This document shows, piece by piece, positions 1-8,192 of a stretch of DNA of 64,000 bases. Within the stretch, counting starts at the first letter, position 1, and each line of letters starts with the position of its first letter. Made by a program: the position numbers and the translations under genes. The stretch is from Gp7-AA10 sp035636095 (GTDB lineage Bacteria > Acidobacteriota > Thermoanaerobaculia > Gp7-AA8), in NCBI GenBank assembly GCA_035636095.1, contig DASPZU010000053.1, positions 1-64,000 on the forward strand, in the 5' to 3' direction. The notes beneath the pieces were generated by a model, which searched no databases, was not told the origin of the DNA, and saw only the letters and a program-made list of their open reading frames with translations.

Positions 1-924
1 AGTTGCCTCATAGGCCAGCGCGCGCCGCAGGCTGCTGCAACCTCGGCCGACTACACCGATCCGTCGGGAAGAAAAATGACCGGACACTGGATCGTTCCGC
101 CCGGACGCCAGGTCAACTCGAGCGACATCACCTGGTTTATCAATCTGCCCTTCGACACCAAACTGCATTACGCAGCGGTGCATCTGCATCCCTTCGCGGA
201 GTCGCTTTCGGTGCGCGATGTCACGACCGGCGGCGTTGTCCTGCAATCGCGAGCGACGAATCCGAGCAAGGGAATCGGATTGGCGCGCGTCGAGACCTTT
301 ACGAGTCTCGAGGGCGTGCCGCTGTACGCGGATCACAAGTACGAATTGGAGAGCGTCTACAACAACACCAGCGGCGCGAATGCCGACTCCATGGCATCGG
401 TCTTTCTCGGACTCGACGATCCTGAATTTGTGAAGCCGGCTTCCCGCGAGCTCGCGCGGCGCAGCGCGGCGCTGATCGACAGCGATTCCGTCACCGTGCA
501 TACGACCGCCGGCGACTTCACCGCAATCCTGGCACGCGACATCGCTCCGAATACTGCCATCCAGGTCGCGCGCCTCGCGCTTTCGGGGGTGTTCAATCGA
601 GCGCAGACCGTCAACTCGAAATCGGAAGTCCGCCTGACGGTTCGGGCCACCGAATCCGTGCGCAAACTCCTCGAGCCGTTCACTGGCGAACGCGGCCTGC
701 CGCTCGAGCCGGAGACGATCGCCTACTGCTCACCGACCGGGACCGCCAACGACGTGACATTGCGCGTCATCCTGGGGCCGCGCGCGACAGCCGATGGCCG
801 CTGCGTCGGATTCGCGTTCCTCGGCGACGGCAAAGATGTGCTGCGTGCAATTCACGAAGCCCCGGCCGGCGTTACTGCGTTCGTATCGTCGCTCGAAACG
901 TCACACGGCCCGTCCGGTCGCTAA
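1..924 (+). CDS. Secreted protein with C-terminal cyclophilin-like domain, 5' end cut by window
   Basis: The reading frame is open from base 1, so the start lies outside the window. It is a tandem paralog of the next gene: both share the blocks MTGHW-VPPG-QVNSSD, HLHPFA-SL--RD, DHKYE---SVYNN and NADSMAS-FL-LDDPEF. The HLHPF histidine pair and the YNN/DSMAS block are the most conserved parts of the first half, which I cannot assign to a family. The last ~130 residues resemble a cyclophilin: VHTTAGDFTAILARDIAPNT matches the family's N-terminal strand pattern, and the C-terminal helix follows a GFAFLGDGKDVLRAI segment. The FHR catalytic segment is absent, so isomerase activity is unlikely. It ends 17 bases before its paralog. 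Function is unknown. Confidence 0.75.
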   Translation, partial: SCLIGQRAPQAAATSADYTDPSGRKMTGHWIVPPGRQVNSSDITWFINLPFDTKLHYAAVHLHPFAESLSVRDVTTGGVVLQSRATNPSKGIGLARVETFTSLEGVPLYADHKYELESVYNNTSGANADSMASVFLGLDDPEFVKPASRELARRSAALIDSDSVTVHTTAGDFTAILARDIAPNTAIQVARLALSGVFNRAQTVNSKSEVRLTVRATESVRKLLEPFTGERGLPLEPETIAYCSPTGTANDVTLRVILGPRATADGRCVGFAFLGDGKDVLRAIHEAPAGVTAFVSSLETSHGPSGR

Positions 925-941
925 ATGTTATTCTTACGATC

Positions 942-2516
942 GTGAAGAGAATCGTCCTTCTTTTTGCCTGTCTTCTCGCGACTCCTCTGCTCGCCGGTGA
1001 GCGGCAAGTTCTGTCCGACGTTTACAACATCGTCAAGAAATACAAATCGATGGAAGGGCCGGCGGGCATGCAAACGATTTACCTCGGAGATAAGTCTGAC
1101 CCCGAGCTTCTGTGGTTGACGGCCATCAAGACCGAGGTCGTCGGCGAGGACGGGAAGACGCTGATGTCGCCGGAGCTGATGTGTCACATGAACGTCGACA
1201 TCGATCCCGTAAAACACAGGGCCCTCTTCAACCTCAAGCGCCTCCCGGCAGCGCGACTGATGACGATCTCGCAGGGAATGCGCGTGCCGGGCGGCGGATT
1301 TGCCGCCCGTCTGCCGGAAGGATTCGCATTTCCGATCGCGTCGAATGAACCTCTGTTAGTGATGACGCAGGTGCTCAACCACAACATCGAGCATCCAAAC
1401 AATCTGAACGTGCGACATCGCGTGACCTTCGAGTATGTGCGCGATCGCGATCTCACCAAACGGCCCATCCCGCTCTTCAATCTTCCCGTGACGGGAATGG
1501 TGCAGATGGCCGACAACCCGCTCGCGATCACATCCGCGATGGCGTCCGATCCGGCCGGGCACACCGGCGCGAGCTGCATCGTGGCCATGCGGGCACCGAA
1601 CGCGGCTGGCATGGCGTCGGACTACGTCGATCCCCACGGCAAGCACATGACCGGCCACTGGGTCGTGCCGCCCGGCAAGCAGGTGAACTCGAGCGACGCG
1701 ACGTGGTTCATGAACCTTCCCTACGATTCGAAGCTGCACTACGGGGCGGTGCATCTGCACCCGTTCGCGCAATCGCTCACGCTGCGTGATGCGACAGCCG
1801 GAACGGACATCATCAAAGCGCAGGCGGTGAATCCGAAGAAGGGCGTCGGGCTCGATCGCGTCGACTCCTTCATCAGCGTCGACGGCGTTCCGATGTACAA
1901 GGACCACAAGTACGAGATGATCAGCGTCTACAACAATCCGACCAGGCAGAATGCCGATTCGATGGCGTCGATGTTTCTGGCGCTGGACGATCCTGAATTC
2001 CTCGTTCCGACCAGGGCCGAGCTGCTCTCGCGCGGCACGATCATCACGGATGGCAGCGCGGTCATCGTTCGAACTTCCGAAGGGGATTTCGGCGCGATGC
2101 TGATGAACAGGCAGGTGCCCGCGACGGTGCTGGCGTTCGCGAGGCTCGTCAGCACAGGAGCATTTTCGGGAACGGACGCGAAAGTGACTGATTCGACGAT
2201 CACATTCACCGCGCCGCTCAACGATGAGTTCCGGCGGCTGATGCACGCATCGGCCGTCGAGCAGAAAGGCCTGCACGTCGCGGGAGCGCTCTCTTTGTGC
2301 GCGACCGCGGATGCAGTGTCGTTCGTCATCGTGACGGTCAGCTCACCGGACCTCGACAAACGGTGCACCGTGTTCGCGCAGGTCGGGCCGGGTGCCGAGG
2401 TCCTCCGAGCGATCAGCGCGACCGGATCAGCGCAACTGCTGCGCGGCGAGATCCTCAGCGGTCCGGAATTGAACGACCTGAAGCTCGCGCCGGCCAAGAA
2501 AATCGCGTCGAGGTGA
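942..2516 (+). CDS. Secreted protein with HxH domain and degenerate cyclophilin-like C-terminus
   Basis: 524 residues from a GTG start with no clear Shine-Dalgarno sequence, followed by a signal peptide (KRIVLLFACLLATPLLAGE). This is the full-length paralog of the preceding gene. The central part has MTGHWVVPPGKQVNSSD and HLHPF; the His-x-His motif could bind metal, which is inference. The C-terminal ~140 residues fit a cyclophilin fold: VIVRTSEGDFGAMLM, then a GALSL block, then SFVIVTVSSPDLDKRCTVF and GAEVLRAI. These match the family's GxLSMA, SQFFI, LD-x-VFG and GMDVxxxI positions. The FHR catalytic segment is replaced, so this is probably a binding module. The stop codon sits at the edge of a REP-like palindrome. 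No enzymatic function can be assigned. Confidence 0.8.
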   Translation: MKRIVLLFACLLATPLLAGERQVLSDVYNIVKKYKSMEGPAGMQTIYLGDKSDPELLWLTAIKTEVVGEDGKTLMSPELMCHMNVDIDPVKHRALFNLKRLPAARLMTISQGMRVPGGGFAARLPEGFAFPIASNEPLLVMTQVLNHNIEHPNNLNVRHRVTFEYVRDRDLTKRPIPLFNLPVTGMVQMADNPLAITSAMASDPAGHTGASCIVAMRAPNAAGMASDYVDPHGKHMTGHWVVPPGKQVNSSDATWFMNLPYDSKLHYGAVHLHPFAQSLTLRDATAGTDIIKAQAVNPKKGVGLDRVDSFISVDGVPMYKDHKYEMISVYNNPTRQNADSMASMFLALDDPEFLVPTRAELLSRGTIITDGSAVIVRTSEGDFGAMLMNRQVPATVLAFARLVSTGAFSGTDAKVTDSTITFTAPLNDEFRRLMHASAVEQKGLHVAGALSLCATADAVSFVIVTVSSPDLDKRCTVFAQVGPGAEVLRAISATGSAQLLRGEILSGPELNDLKLAPAKKIASR

Positions 2517-2614
2517 ACCCCTCATCCGCCCTTCGGGCACCTTCTCCCCGCTTCGCGGGGCGAAGGACCAAGCGCTTGCGGGAGAGGGTGGCGCGAAGCG
2601 CCGGGTGGGGGTCA
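2514..2614. repeat. REP-like palindrome spanning the two convergent stop codons
   Basis: The interval between two convergent genes holds a GC-rich palindrome with several nested stems, such as CCGCTTCGCGG near 2548. The outer ends read TGAaCCCC on the left and GGGGgTCA on the right, so the element termini are the stop codons of the secreted protein (plus strand) and of the 49-residue protein (minus strand). Such palindromes often act as bidirectional transcription ends; that role is inferred here. Confidence 0.6.
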
Positions 2615-2761
2615 GTGCCTTTTGAAGAACTGCACCGCGCGTTCGTGCTTCTGCGCCGCGGCCAGCGACCTGAAAGTGCCGAGGTTGCGGCGCTTGCCGG
2701 TCTTGGGATCTTTTTTTCGCGAGTACAGCCGGAACTCGCCTGATTTCAATTTTCTGATCAT
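2612..2761 (-). CDS. Small conserved basic protein, 49 residues
   Basis: The frame encodes a 49-residue basic protein beginning MIRKLKSGEFRLYSRKKD, continuing PKTGKRRNLGTF and ending AVQFFKRH. Its ATG overlaps the stop of the upstream short-chain dehydrogenase by four bases (ATGA), which indicates translational coupling. Short proteins of this pattern (SGE-RLYSRKKDPKTGKRRNLGTF with a C-terminal KHERAVQ-FKRH) are, to my memory, widespread hypothetical proteins in several phyla. Their function is unknown; the many Lys and Arg residues suggest nucleic-acid binding, which is inference. It was found by direct translation of the interval because it is too short for most gene finders. Confidence 0.75.
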   Translation of the reverse strand: MIRKLKSGEFRLYSRKKDPKTGKRRNLGTFRSLAAAQKHERAVQFFKRH

Positions 2762-3519
2762 CGCGACTCCTGCAGTTTCCGAACAATGGTTGTAACCAGC
2801 CGCCGCGGCGAAATGCGGACCGACTGCGTGAGCATCCTGTTCGCGATCCCTGGTATAGCAACTCGCTTTCCATGTTCCATCGCGCGAATGCCGTAGCGCG
2901 CGACTTTCTCGGAATCCATAGGCTTCAAAAGGCTGAACAGTCGCGACTGCTCCATCCTCGCCACCGCCGCAAAGCCGGTGGCGGTCGGTCCGGGACAGAG
3001 CGCGGTCACGGTCACGCCGGTGTCACGCAGCTCATCGGCCAGCGCTTCCGAGAACGAAAGGACGTACGCCTTGGTGGCGTAGTAGACCGCCATCAACGGT
3101 CCGGGCAGAAATGCGGCCGTCGACGCGACGTTCAAGATGTGACCGCTGTTCCGCGCCAGCATGGCCGGCAGGTAAAGTTTGGTCAGATGCGTCAGGGCGG
3201 CGATGTTGACCTGAATCATTTCCAGCTCTTTTTGCAGATCGGTCTCGACGAAAGGACCCGACAGGCCGAAGCCGGCGTTGTTGATCAGCACATCGACCGG
3301 GCCGGATGCTGCGAAGATCCGCCGCGGCGCATCGGGCGAGACGAGATCCGCAACGATCGCGGTCGCGTTCCCGATGGCGCTCACCAGCTCGCGCAATTTG
3401 GCTTCGGAGCGCGCGACCAGGAAGAGTTGGTAGCCTTCGCGCGCCAGCAAGCGACTGAAATCGAGACCGATCCCGCTCGAGGCGCCGGTGATGCAAGCCG
3501 TTTTTCTGCTAGTGTTCAT
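2758..3519 (-). CDS. Short-chain dehydrogenase/reductase (SDR), 253 residues
   Basis: A classical NAD(P)-dependent SDR oxidoreductase. Visible motifs are the Rossmann TGASSGIG (residues 11-18), NNAG (80-83), the catalytic Ser near 133 and YxxxK (Tyr146, Lys150). The open frame extends further upstream, but the MNTSRKTACITGAS start gives the standard family N-terminus directly before the nucleotide-binding strand. It is divergent from the S9 peptidase gene with about 33 bases between starts, and its stop overlaps the start of the 49-residue protein. The substrate cannot be read from the sequence. Confidence 0.9.
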   Translation of the reverse strand: MNTSRKTACITGASSGIGLDFSRLLAREGYQLFLVARSEAKLRELVSAIGNATAIVADLVSPDAPRRIFAASGPVDVLINNAGFGLSGPFVETDLQKELEMIQVNIAALTHLTKLYLPAMLARNSGHILNVASTAAFLPGPLMAVYYATKAYVLSFSEALADELRDTGVTVTALCPGPTATGFAAVARMEQSRLFSLLKPMDSEKVARYGIRAMEHGKRVAIPGIANRMLTQSVRISPRRLVTTIVRKLQESR

Positions 3520-3552
3520 CCGCGAAGAATACGTCCAGTCAGGAGCCCGAAC

Positions 3553-5631
3553 ATGAATCGATTTCGCGTCGGCGCGGTCATGGCCCTGCTGTTGGCAGCG
3601 GCGGCCTTTGCGCAGACCAAGCAGCCCGTCACCCACGAAGCGCTATGGGGCATGAAGCGCGTCGGCACGCCCGTGCCGAGTCCCGACGGAAAATGGGTCG
3701 TCTTCTCGCTGACCGAGCCGGCATACGACGAGAAGGATGTCGTGTCCGATCTGTGGGTCGCGCCATCCGACGGCAGCGCCAAGCCGCGCCGCATCACGTC
3801 CTCGAAGGCCGGCGAGAGCGACGTCATCTGGGCGCCCGACAGCCACCGCATCGCGTTTTCCACCAAGCGCGAAGGCGACGATGTCAATCAGATCTACATC
3901 CTCGATCTCAACGGCGGCGAAGCGCAGCGCGTGACGTCGATCTCGACCGGCGCGCGCTCGCCGCTCTTTCGTCCGGATGGAAAGGCGATTCTGTTCGTCA
4001 GCGTCGTCTATCCCGGCGCGGCCGACGACGAGGCCAACAAGAAGATCGCCAAGGAACGCAAGGACCGGAAGTACAACGTCCGCGCCTACGACGGTTTCCC
4101 GATCAAGAACTGGGACCGCTGGCTCGACGACAAACAGCCCCACCTGATGGTGCAGGATGTCGAGCCGGGATCGAAACCGCGCGACGTGCTGGCCGGAACC
4201 GCCCTGGTGAAAGAGCCGGGATTCGCAGGCCGCACCGCGGAAGGTTCGCGGGAAGACATCGACGCCGACTGGTCGCCGGACGGTGAGTCGATCGTCTTCG
4301 CAGCCACCACCAAGCGGAATACGGCCGCCTACGCCGAATATCCGCGCGATCTTTATCGCGTCAGCACGCGCGGAAGCGAGCCGCAGGTCATCGCGCACGC
4401 CGCGGGGGAGTACGCCCGGCCGAAGTTCAGTGGGGACGGCAAGGTTCTTTTCGCGGTCTTCAGTGAAAACAACGGCAAGGTCTACAACCTCGAGCGCCTG
4501 GTGCGGTTCGACTGGCCGTCGATGTCGAACCGCAAGATCGTGGATGATGCGCCGTTCGACCGTTCCGTCGGATCGTACACAATAACATCAGATAATAAGA
4601 CGATATATTTCACGGCCGAAGACGCCGGGCTGGAAAAAATCTATGCCGTGCCGGCCAGCGGCGGCGAAACGAAGCTGGCCATCGAGCCGGCGCGCGGCGT
4701 CTATACCCGACTGGTCGCCGCTGCCAATGCGCCGGTCATGATCGCGACGTGGGGAAGCTCGATCGATCCGGCCGAAGTCGTGCGCATCGATCCCTCGACG
4801 AAGTCCCATCGCAATCTCACCACCTTCAACGTCGAGGCAGCGCGCAACATCGACTGGCTCCCTCCGCGCCATTTCTGGTTCACCAGCAGGCGCGGCAAGC
4901 AGATTCACAACATGATCGTGCTGCCGCCGGCGTTCGACGAGGCGAAGAAGTATCCGTTGTTCGTGCTCATTCACGGCGGTGCCGCCAACATGTGGCGCGA
5001 CGACATCACGTTGCGCTGGAACTATCACCTTCTCGCGAGACCGGGCTACGTGCTCCTGCTCACGAATTACACCGGCTCGACCGGGTTCGGCGAGAAGTTC
5101 GCGCGCGACATTCAGGGCGACGTGCTCAAAGGACCGGGCGACGAGATCAACGAAGCCGCCGATGAAGCCGTCAAGCGTTTCGCATTCATCGATGGCAATC
5201 GCATGGCTGCCGGCGGCGCGAGCTACGGCGGGCATCTCACCAACTGGCTCGAAGCGACGACCACGCGATACAAGTGCCTGGTCAGCCACGCCGGCCTCTC
5301 CAGCCTGCAGACGCAGTGGGGGACGAGCGATGTCATGTACGGCCGCGAGCTGGCCCTGGGCAGTCCGTATTGGGAAGGGGCCGCAATCTGGCGCGAGCAG
5401 AGCCCGACTACGCATGCGAAGAATTTCAAGACGCCCATTTTGATGTCGGTCGGCGAACACGATTTCCGGGTGCCCATGAACAATACATTCGAGATGTGGG
5501 CGGCGCTGCAGCGACAGCGCGTGCCGAGCCGCCTGCTGGTGTGGCCGGATGAGAACCATTGGATCCTCAATCCGGAAAACAGCCGCATCTTTTACAAGGA
5601 AGTCGCGGACTGGCTCGCGAGGTGGCTGTAA
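3553..5631 (+). CDS. Secreted S9 family (prolyl oligopeptidase-type) peptidase
   Basis: 692 residues from ATG with an AGGAG just upstream. The N-terminus is a signal peptide (MNRFRVGAVMALLLAAAAFA). Residues ~30-430 form WD40-like beta-propeller blades of the TolB/PD40 type (repeated SPDGK, RPDGK and WSPDGE motifs). The C-terminal alpha/beta-hydrolase domain carries Ser557 in GASYGG, Asp637 in GEHDF and His669 in ENHW, a complete catalytic triad. The family cleaves short peptides, here probably in the periplasm. An open frame continues far upstream, but that part runs antisense to the SDR gene and is not credible as coding. Confidence 0.92.
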   Translation: MNRFRVGAVMALLLAAAAFAQTKQPVTHEALWGMKRVGTPVPSPDGKWVVFSLTEPAYDEKDVVSDLWVAPSDGSAKPRRITSSKAGESDVIWAPDSHRIAFSTKREGDDVNQIYILDLNGGEAQRVTSISTGARSPLFRPDGKAILFVSVVYPGAADDEANKKIAKERKDRKYNVRAYDGFPIKNWDRWLDDKQPHLMVQDVEPGSKPRDVLAGTALVKEPGFAGRTAEGSREDIDADWSPDGESIVFAATTKRNTAAYAEYPRDLYRVSTRGSEPQVIAHAAGEYARPKFSGDGKVLFAVFSENNGKVYNLERLVRFDWPSMSNRKIVDDAPFDRSVGSYTITSDNKTIYFTAEDAGLEKIYAVPASGGETKLAIEPARGVYTRLVAAANAPVMIATWGSSIDPAEVVRIDPSTKSHRNLTTFNVEAARNIDWLPPRHFWFTSRRGKQIHNMIVLPPAFDEAKKYPLFVLIHGGAANMWRDDITLRWNYHLLARPGYVLLLTNYTGSTGFGEKFARDIQGDVLKGPGDEINEAADEAVKRFAFIDGNRMAAGGASYGGHLTNWLEATTTRYKCLVSHAGLSSLQTQWGTSDVMYGRELALGSPYWEGAAIWREQSPTTHAKNFKTPILMSVGEHDFRVPMNNTFEMWAALQRQRVPSRLLVWPDENHWILNPENSRIFYKEVADWLARWL

Positions 5632-7913
5632 GAACACTTCGCGAGCTCGCGCTTTTCACGTTCTATCTCATCGTCGCCATCGTCCTCACCTGGCCGCTGG
5701 CGGCGAACCTCCCCACCGCCGTCTCCGACCTCGGCGATCCGCTGCTGAATGCCTGGATCCTCGATTGGGACTGCTACGCCCTGACGCATCAGCCGCTGCA
5801 GCTGTTCGACGCGTCGATTTTCTATCCCGCGAAATTCCCGCTGGCGTATAGCGAGCACCTCGTCGGCGTCGCTCTTCTGGTGCTCCCCTTCTGGCTGGCG
5901 GGACTCGGCGCCATCACGATCCACAACATCGCCCTGCTTCTCGGATTCGCACTCTCGGCGTATGGAGCGAGCGTTCTCGCACGCGTGGTCACCCGTCGCT
6001 TCATGCCGTCGGCGCTGGCGGGGATCCTGTACGGCTTCGTTCCCTATCGATTGGGACAGCTTCCACACCTGCAGGTGATTTCGGGCGCGTGGCTGCCGCT
6101 GTTGCTGGCAGCCCTTCTGGTCTACCGACGCTCGCCGACCATCCGCAACGCGATCCTCTTCGGGGCGGCCTTCGTGATGAACGGCCTGACGAACGTCTAC
6201 TATCTTTTGTTCGCGACCGTCGCAATGGTGCTGACCATGGCCCTCATCGCGATCGCCGAGCGCCACGACCGGCGCTTCTGGTTGCGAATGGCATCGACGA
6301 TGGCAATTTCAATGGCACTTCTTCTGCCATTTCTCGTGCCATACAAAGTGGTATCCGAGAAGTACGGCATGAAACGCGGTGACGGTGAGTCGATGGGGGC
6401 GTCGGCCACCTGGAACGACTGGCTGATCGCCCCTCGCCAGAACGCCCTCTATGGCCGGCTGCCGAGCGATGAGGATCAGCACAGCGAGCGGCAGTTGTTC
6501 CCCGGGGCGCTGATGCTTTTTCTGACGGCGACGGCGTTTTTGGTGACCCCGCGCCGCGAACGCACCCACGCCGCCGTGGTCCCTTCGGCTGCGCTCAGGA
6601 CAGGCGGCGGCGCTCCACGGTGGTTGGATGCCATCATCGTCCTCCTCGCGCTTCTCACGTTTTTCGGCGCGGTCACGCGCGAGATCCACATCGTGTGGCA
6701 CGGCCGCGTGCTGCTCGATTTCGGCCGGTCGTATCTGCCCGCGACACTTCTGGTGGTGTGCGTCATGGCGCGGTTCGCGATCCGCTTTCCGGCGGCGATC
6801 AGCGATGGCAATCTCCGAACCGCGATTGCGAATTCGCGATTCTCATTCGAATTGTGGGCAACCGCCTTGTGGATCGCCATCGGCGTCATCGGCGCCCTGG
6901 GCATGCACCTGTTTTTTCACTCGTTCCTGTTCCATTTCATGCCCGGATTCCGCGCCATTCGCGTTCCGGCGCGGTGGGCGGTTGTGGCATACACCGGCCT
7001 GGCGGTGTGGGCGGCGGCGGGGGCGACGTTGTTGGCCAGGCGGCGCTGGCTGATGCCGATTTTTTTCGCGCTGGCGCTGGTCGAAGTCTGGCCGCGAATT
7101 CGGTGGGAGCACGCGCTGGTCGAACCGTCACCCGTCGACCGATGGCTTGCGCAGACGCACGCCGGACCGCTGCTCGAGCTGCCGGTCAACCGCATCAACG
7201 TTCTGTACCTGTACCTGCTGCGTGCGACGGCGCATCACGTGCCGATCTTCGACGGCATCTCGGGATTCGAGCCGCCGCTGCACTACGTCCTGCGCGAACA
7301 GCCGCTGAGCGATGCGACCTTCACGCTGCTCGAGCGCAACGGATGTCGATTCATTCTGGTGCGGCCGGAATGGTTCGGCTGGCAGTGGCCTCAGGCACTG
7401 GGATGGGTGCGCCGCGGCCTCGATCAGGGCCATCTCGTTTTTTTGCGGCGCTTCGACGGCGGAATCACCGGCGACTGGCTCTTCGCGATGCCGCACATCG
7501 AGAAGCAGTGGCAGCGATATCGCGCGCCATCGGATGACGTGCAGTTGGCGCGACTGCTGGAAGGCAAGACGACATACAACAGCTCGACCTTTGGCCAGCT
7601 CTATCAACCGAAGATGCGCAGCGAAATCACCGGACCGATGACGGTCTCGGGGTGGGCGCTTTCGCCGCGCGGAATTCGAAACGTGATCGTCCGCGTCGAC
7701 AACGGACGCTTTCGCATCGCCGCCGGGCTGTTCAAGCGCGATGACGTGACGCAGCTCTATCCGTGGTATCCGCAGACGCCGCTGCCGGCATTCGCGACCA
7801 CGATTCCGCGGCGTCCGCGCGGCGTTCCGGAAGAGACCGACGTGCAAGTCGAGATCATCGACGGCGCTGGGCATCGCACCATGTTGCCTGATGTGCTGGT
7901 TGCATGGCGATGA
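5622..7913 (+). CDS. Large polytopic membrane protein, GT-C-like
   Basis: About 763 residues from a GTG that overlaps the end of the peptidase gene by ten bases. The first ~500 residues hold a dozen or so hydrophobic segments. After the first one comes GDPLLNAWILDWD, an acidic loop as seen in GT-C type glycosyltransferases and YfhO-like proteins. The last ~250 residues are soluble and resemble the extracytoplasmic tail of such enzymes. The likely role is transfer of a sugar from a lipid-linked donor at the outer face of the inner membrane, which is an inference from topology. It meets the next minus-strand gene stop to stop. The exact start is uncertain. Confidence 0.7.
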   Translation: MAVRTLRELALFTFYLIVAIVLTWPLAANLPTAVSDLGDPLLNAWILDWDCYALTHQPLQLFDASIFYPAKFPLAYSEHLVGVALLVLPFWLAGLGAITIHNIALLLGFALSAYGASVLARVVTRRFMPSALAGILYGFVPYRLGQLPHLQVISGAWLPLLLAALLVYRRSPTIRNAILFGAAFVMNGLTNVYYLLFATVAMVLTMALIAIAERHDRRFWLRMASTMAISMALLLPFLVPYKVVSEKYGMKRGDGESMGASATWNDWLIAPRQNALYGRLPSDEDQHSERQLFPGALMLFLTATAFLVTPRRERTHAAVVPSAALRTGGGAPRWLDAIIVLLALLTFFGAVTREIHIVWHGRVLLDFGRSYLPATLLVVCVMARFAIRFPAAISDGNLRTAIANSRFSFELWATALWIAIGVIGALGMHLFFHSFLFHFMPGFRAIRVPARWAVVAYTGLAVWAAAGATLLARRRWLMPIFFALALVEVWPRIRWEHALVEPSPVDRWLAQTHAGPLLELPVNRINVLYLYLLRATAHHVPIFDGISGFEPPLHYVLREQPLSDATFTLLERNGCRFILVRPEWFGWQWPQALGWVRRGLDQGHLVFLRRFDGGITGDWLFAMPHIEKQWQRYRAPSDDVQLARLLEGKTTYNSSTFGQLYQPKMRSEITGPMTVSGWALSPRGIRNVIVRVDNGRFRIAAGLFKRDDVTQLYPWYPQTPLPAFATTIPRRPRGVPEETDVQVEIIDGAGHRTMLPDVLVAWR

Positions 7914-8141
7914 TCAGTATTCGTCGAGGACCTGGGGATATCGCCAGCGCGCTTCGCGAATCTCTTCCTCGATGATGTCGCGCTCAGGCGCCCCGGCCAG
8001 CTGCGGTGCATCCCAATTGGCGAGCCACATCGGATTGACGTAAGGCAGGACCGCGAGATGTTCCAAGCGATAGGGCAACCCTCGAGCTGCGAACCGTTCG
8101 TTCAGGAATCGGATGACGTCCTTGGAAGTGGGAATGCTCAA
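7914..8141 (-). CDS. Hypothetical small protein, 75 residues
   Basis: An acidic, soluble protein (ending EEEIREARWRYPQVLDEY) with no recognised family. The apparent start is TTG at 8141, directly abutting the palindromic word repeat that follows the response-regulator gene, with no Shine-Dalgarno sequence between them. Its stop touches the stop of the convergent membrane-protein gene. The absence of space upstream suggests co-transcription with the regulator gene. The start is uncertain; I see no alternative ATG. Confidence 0.55.
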   Translation of the reverse strand: MSIPTSKDVIRFLNERFAARGLPYRLEHLAVLPYVNPMWLANWDAPQLAGAPERDIIEEEIREARWRYPQVLDEY

Positions 8142-8192
8142 GTCCTGAGTCCTGAGTCCTGAGAGATTCGCCAGCGCTCAGGACTCAGGACT
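8141..8192. repeat. Palindromic word repeat (AGTCCTG)
   Basis: The word AGTCCTG occurs three times in a row at 8141-8163, and its reverse complement recurs at 8177-8192, giving a perfect 16-base stem. The right arm encodes the last codons and stop of the response regulator, and the left arm abuts the TTG start of the next gene, so the element runs from stop to start. Confidence 0.8.

Noticed and set aside
2872..3552. N-terminal extension of the S9 peptidase
   Set aside because: It runs antisense to the short-chain dehydrogenase and precedes a standard signal peptide with a ribosome site, so the start at 3553 is preferred.
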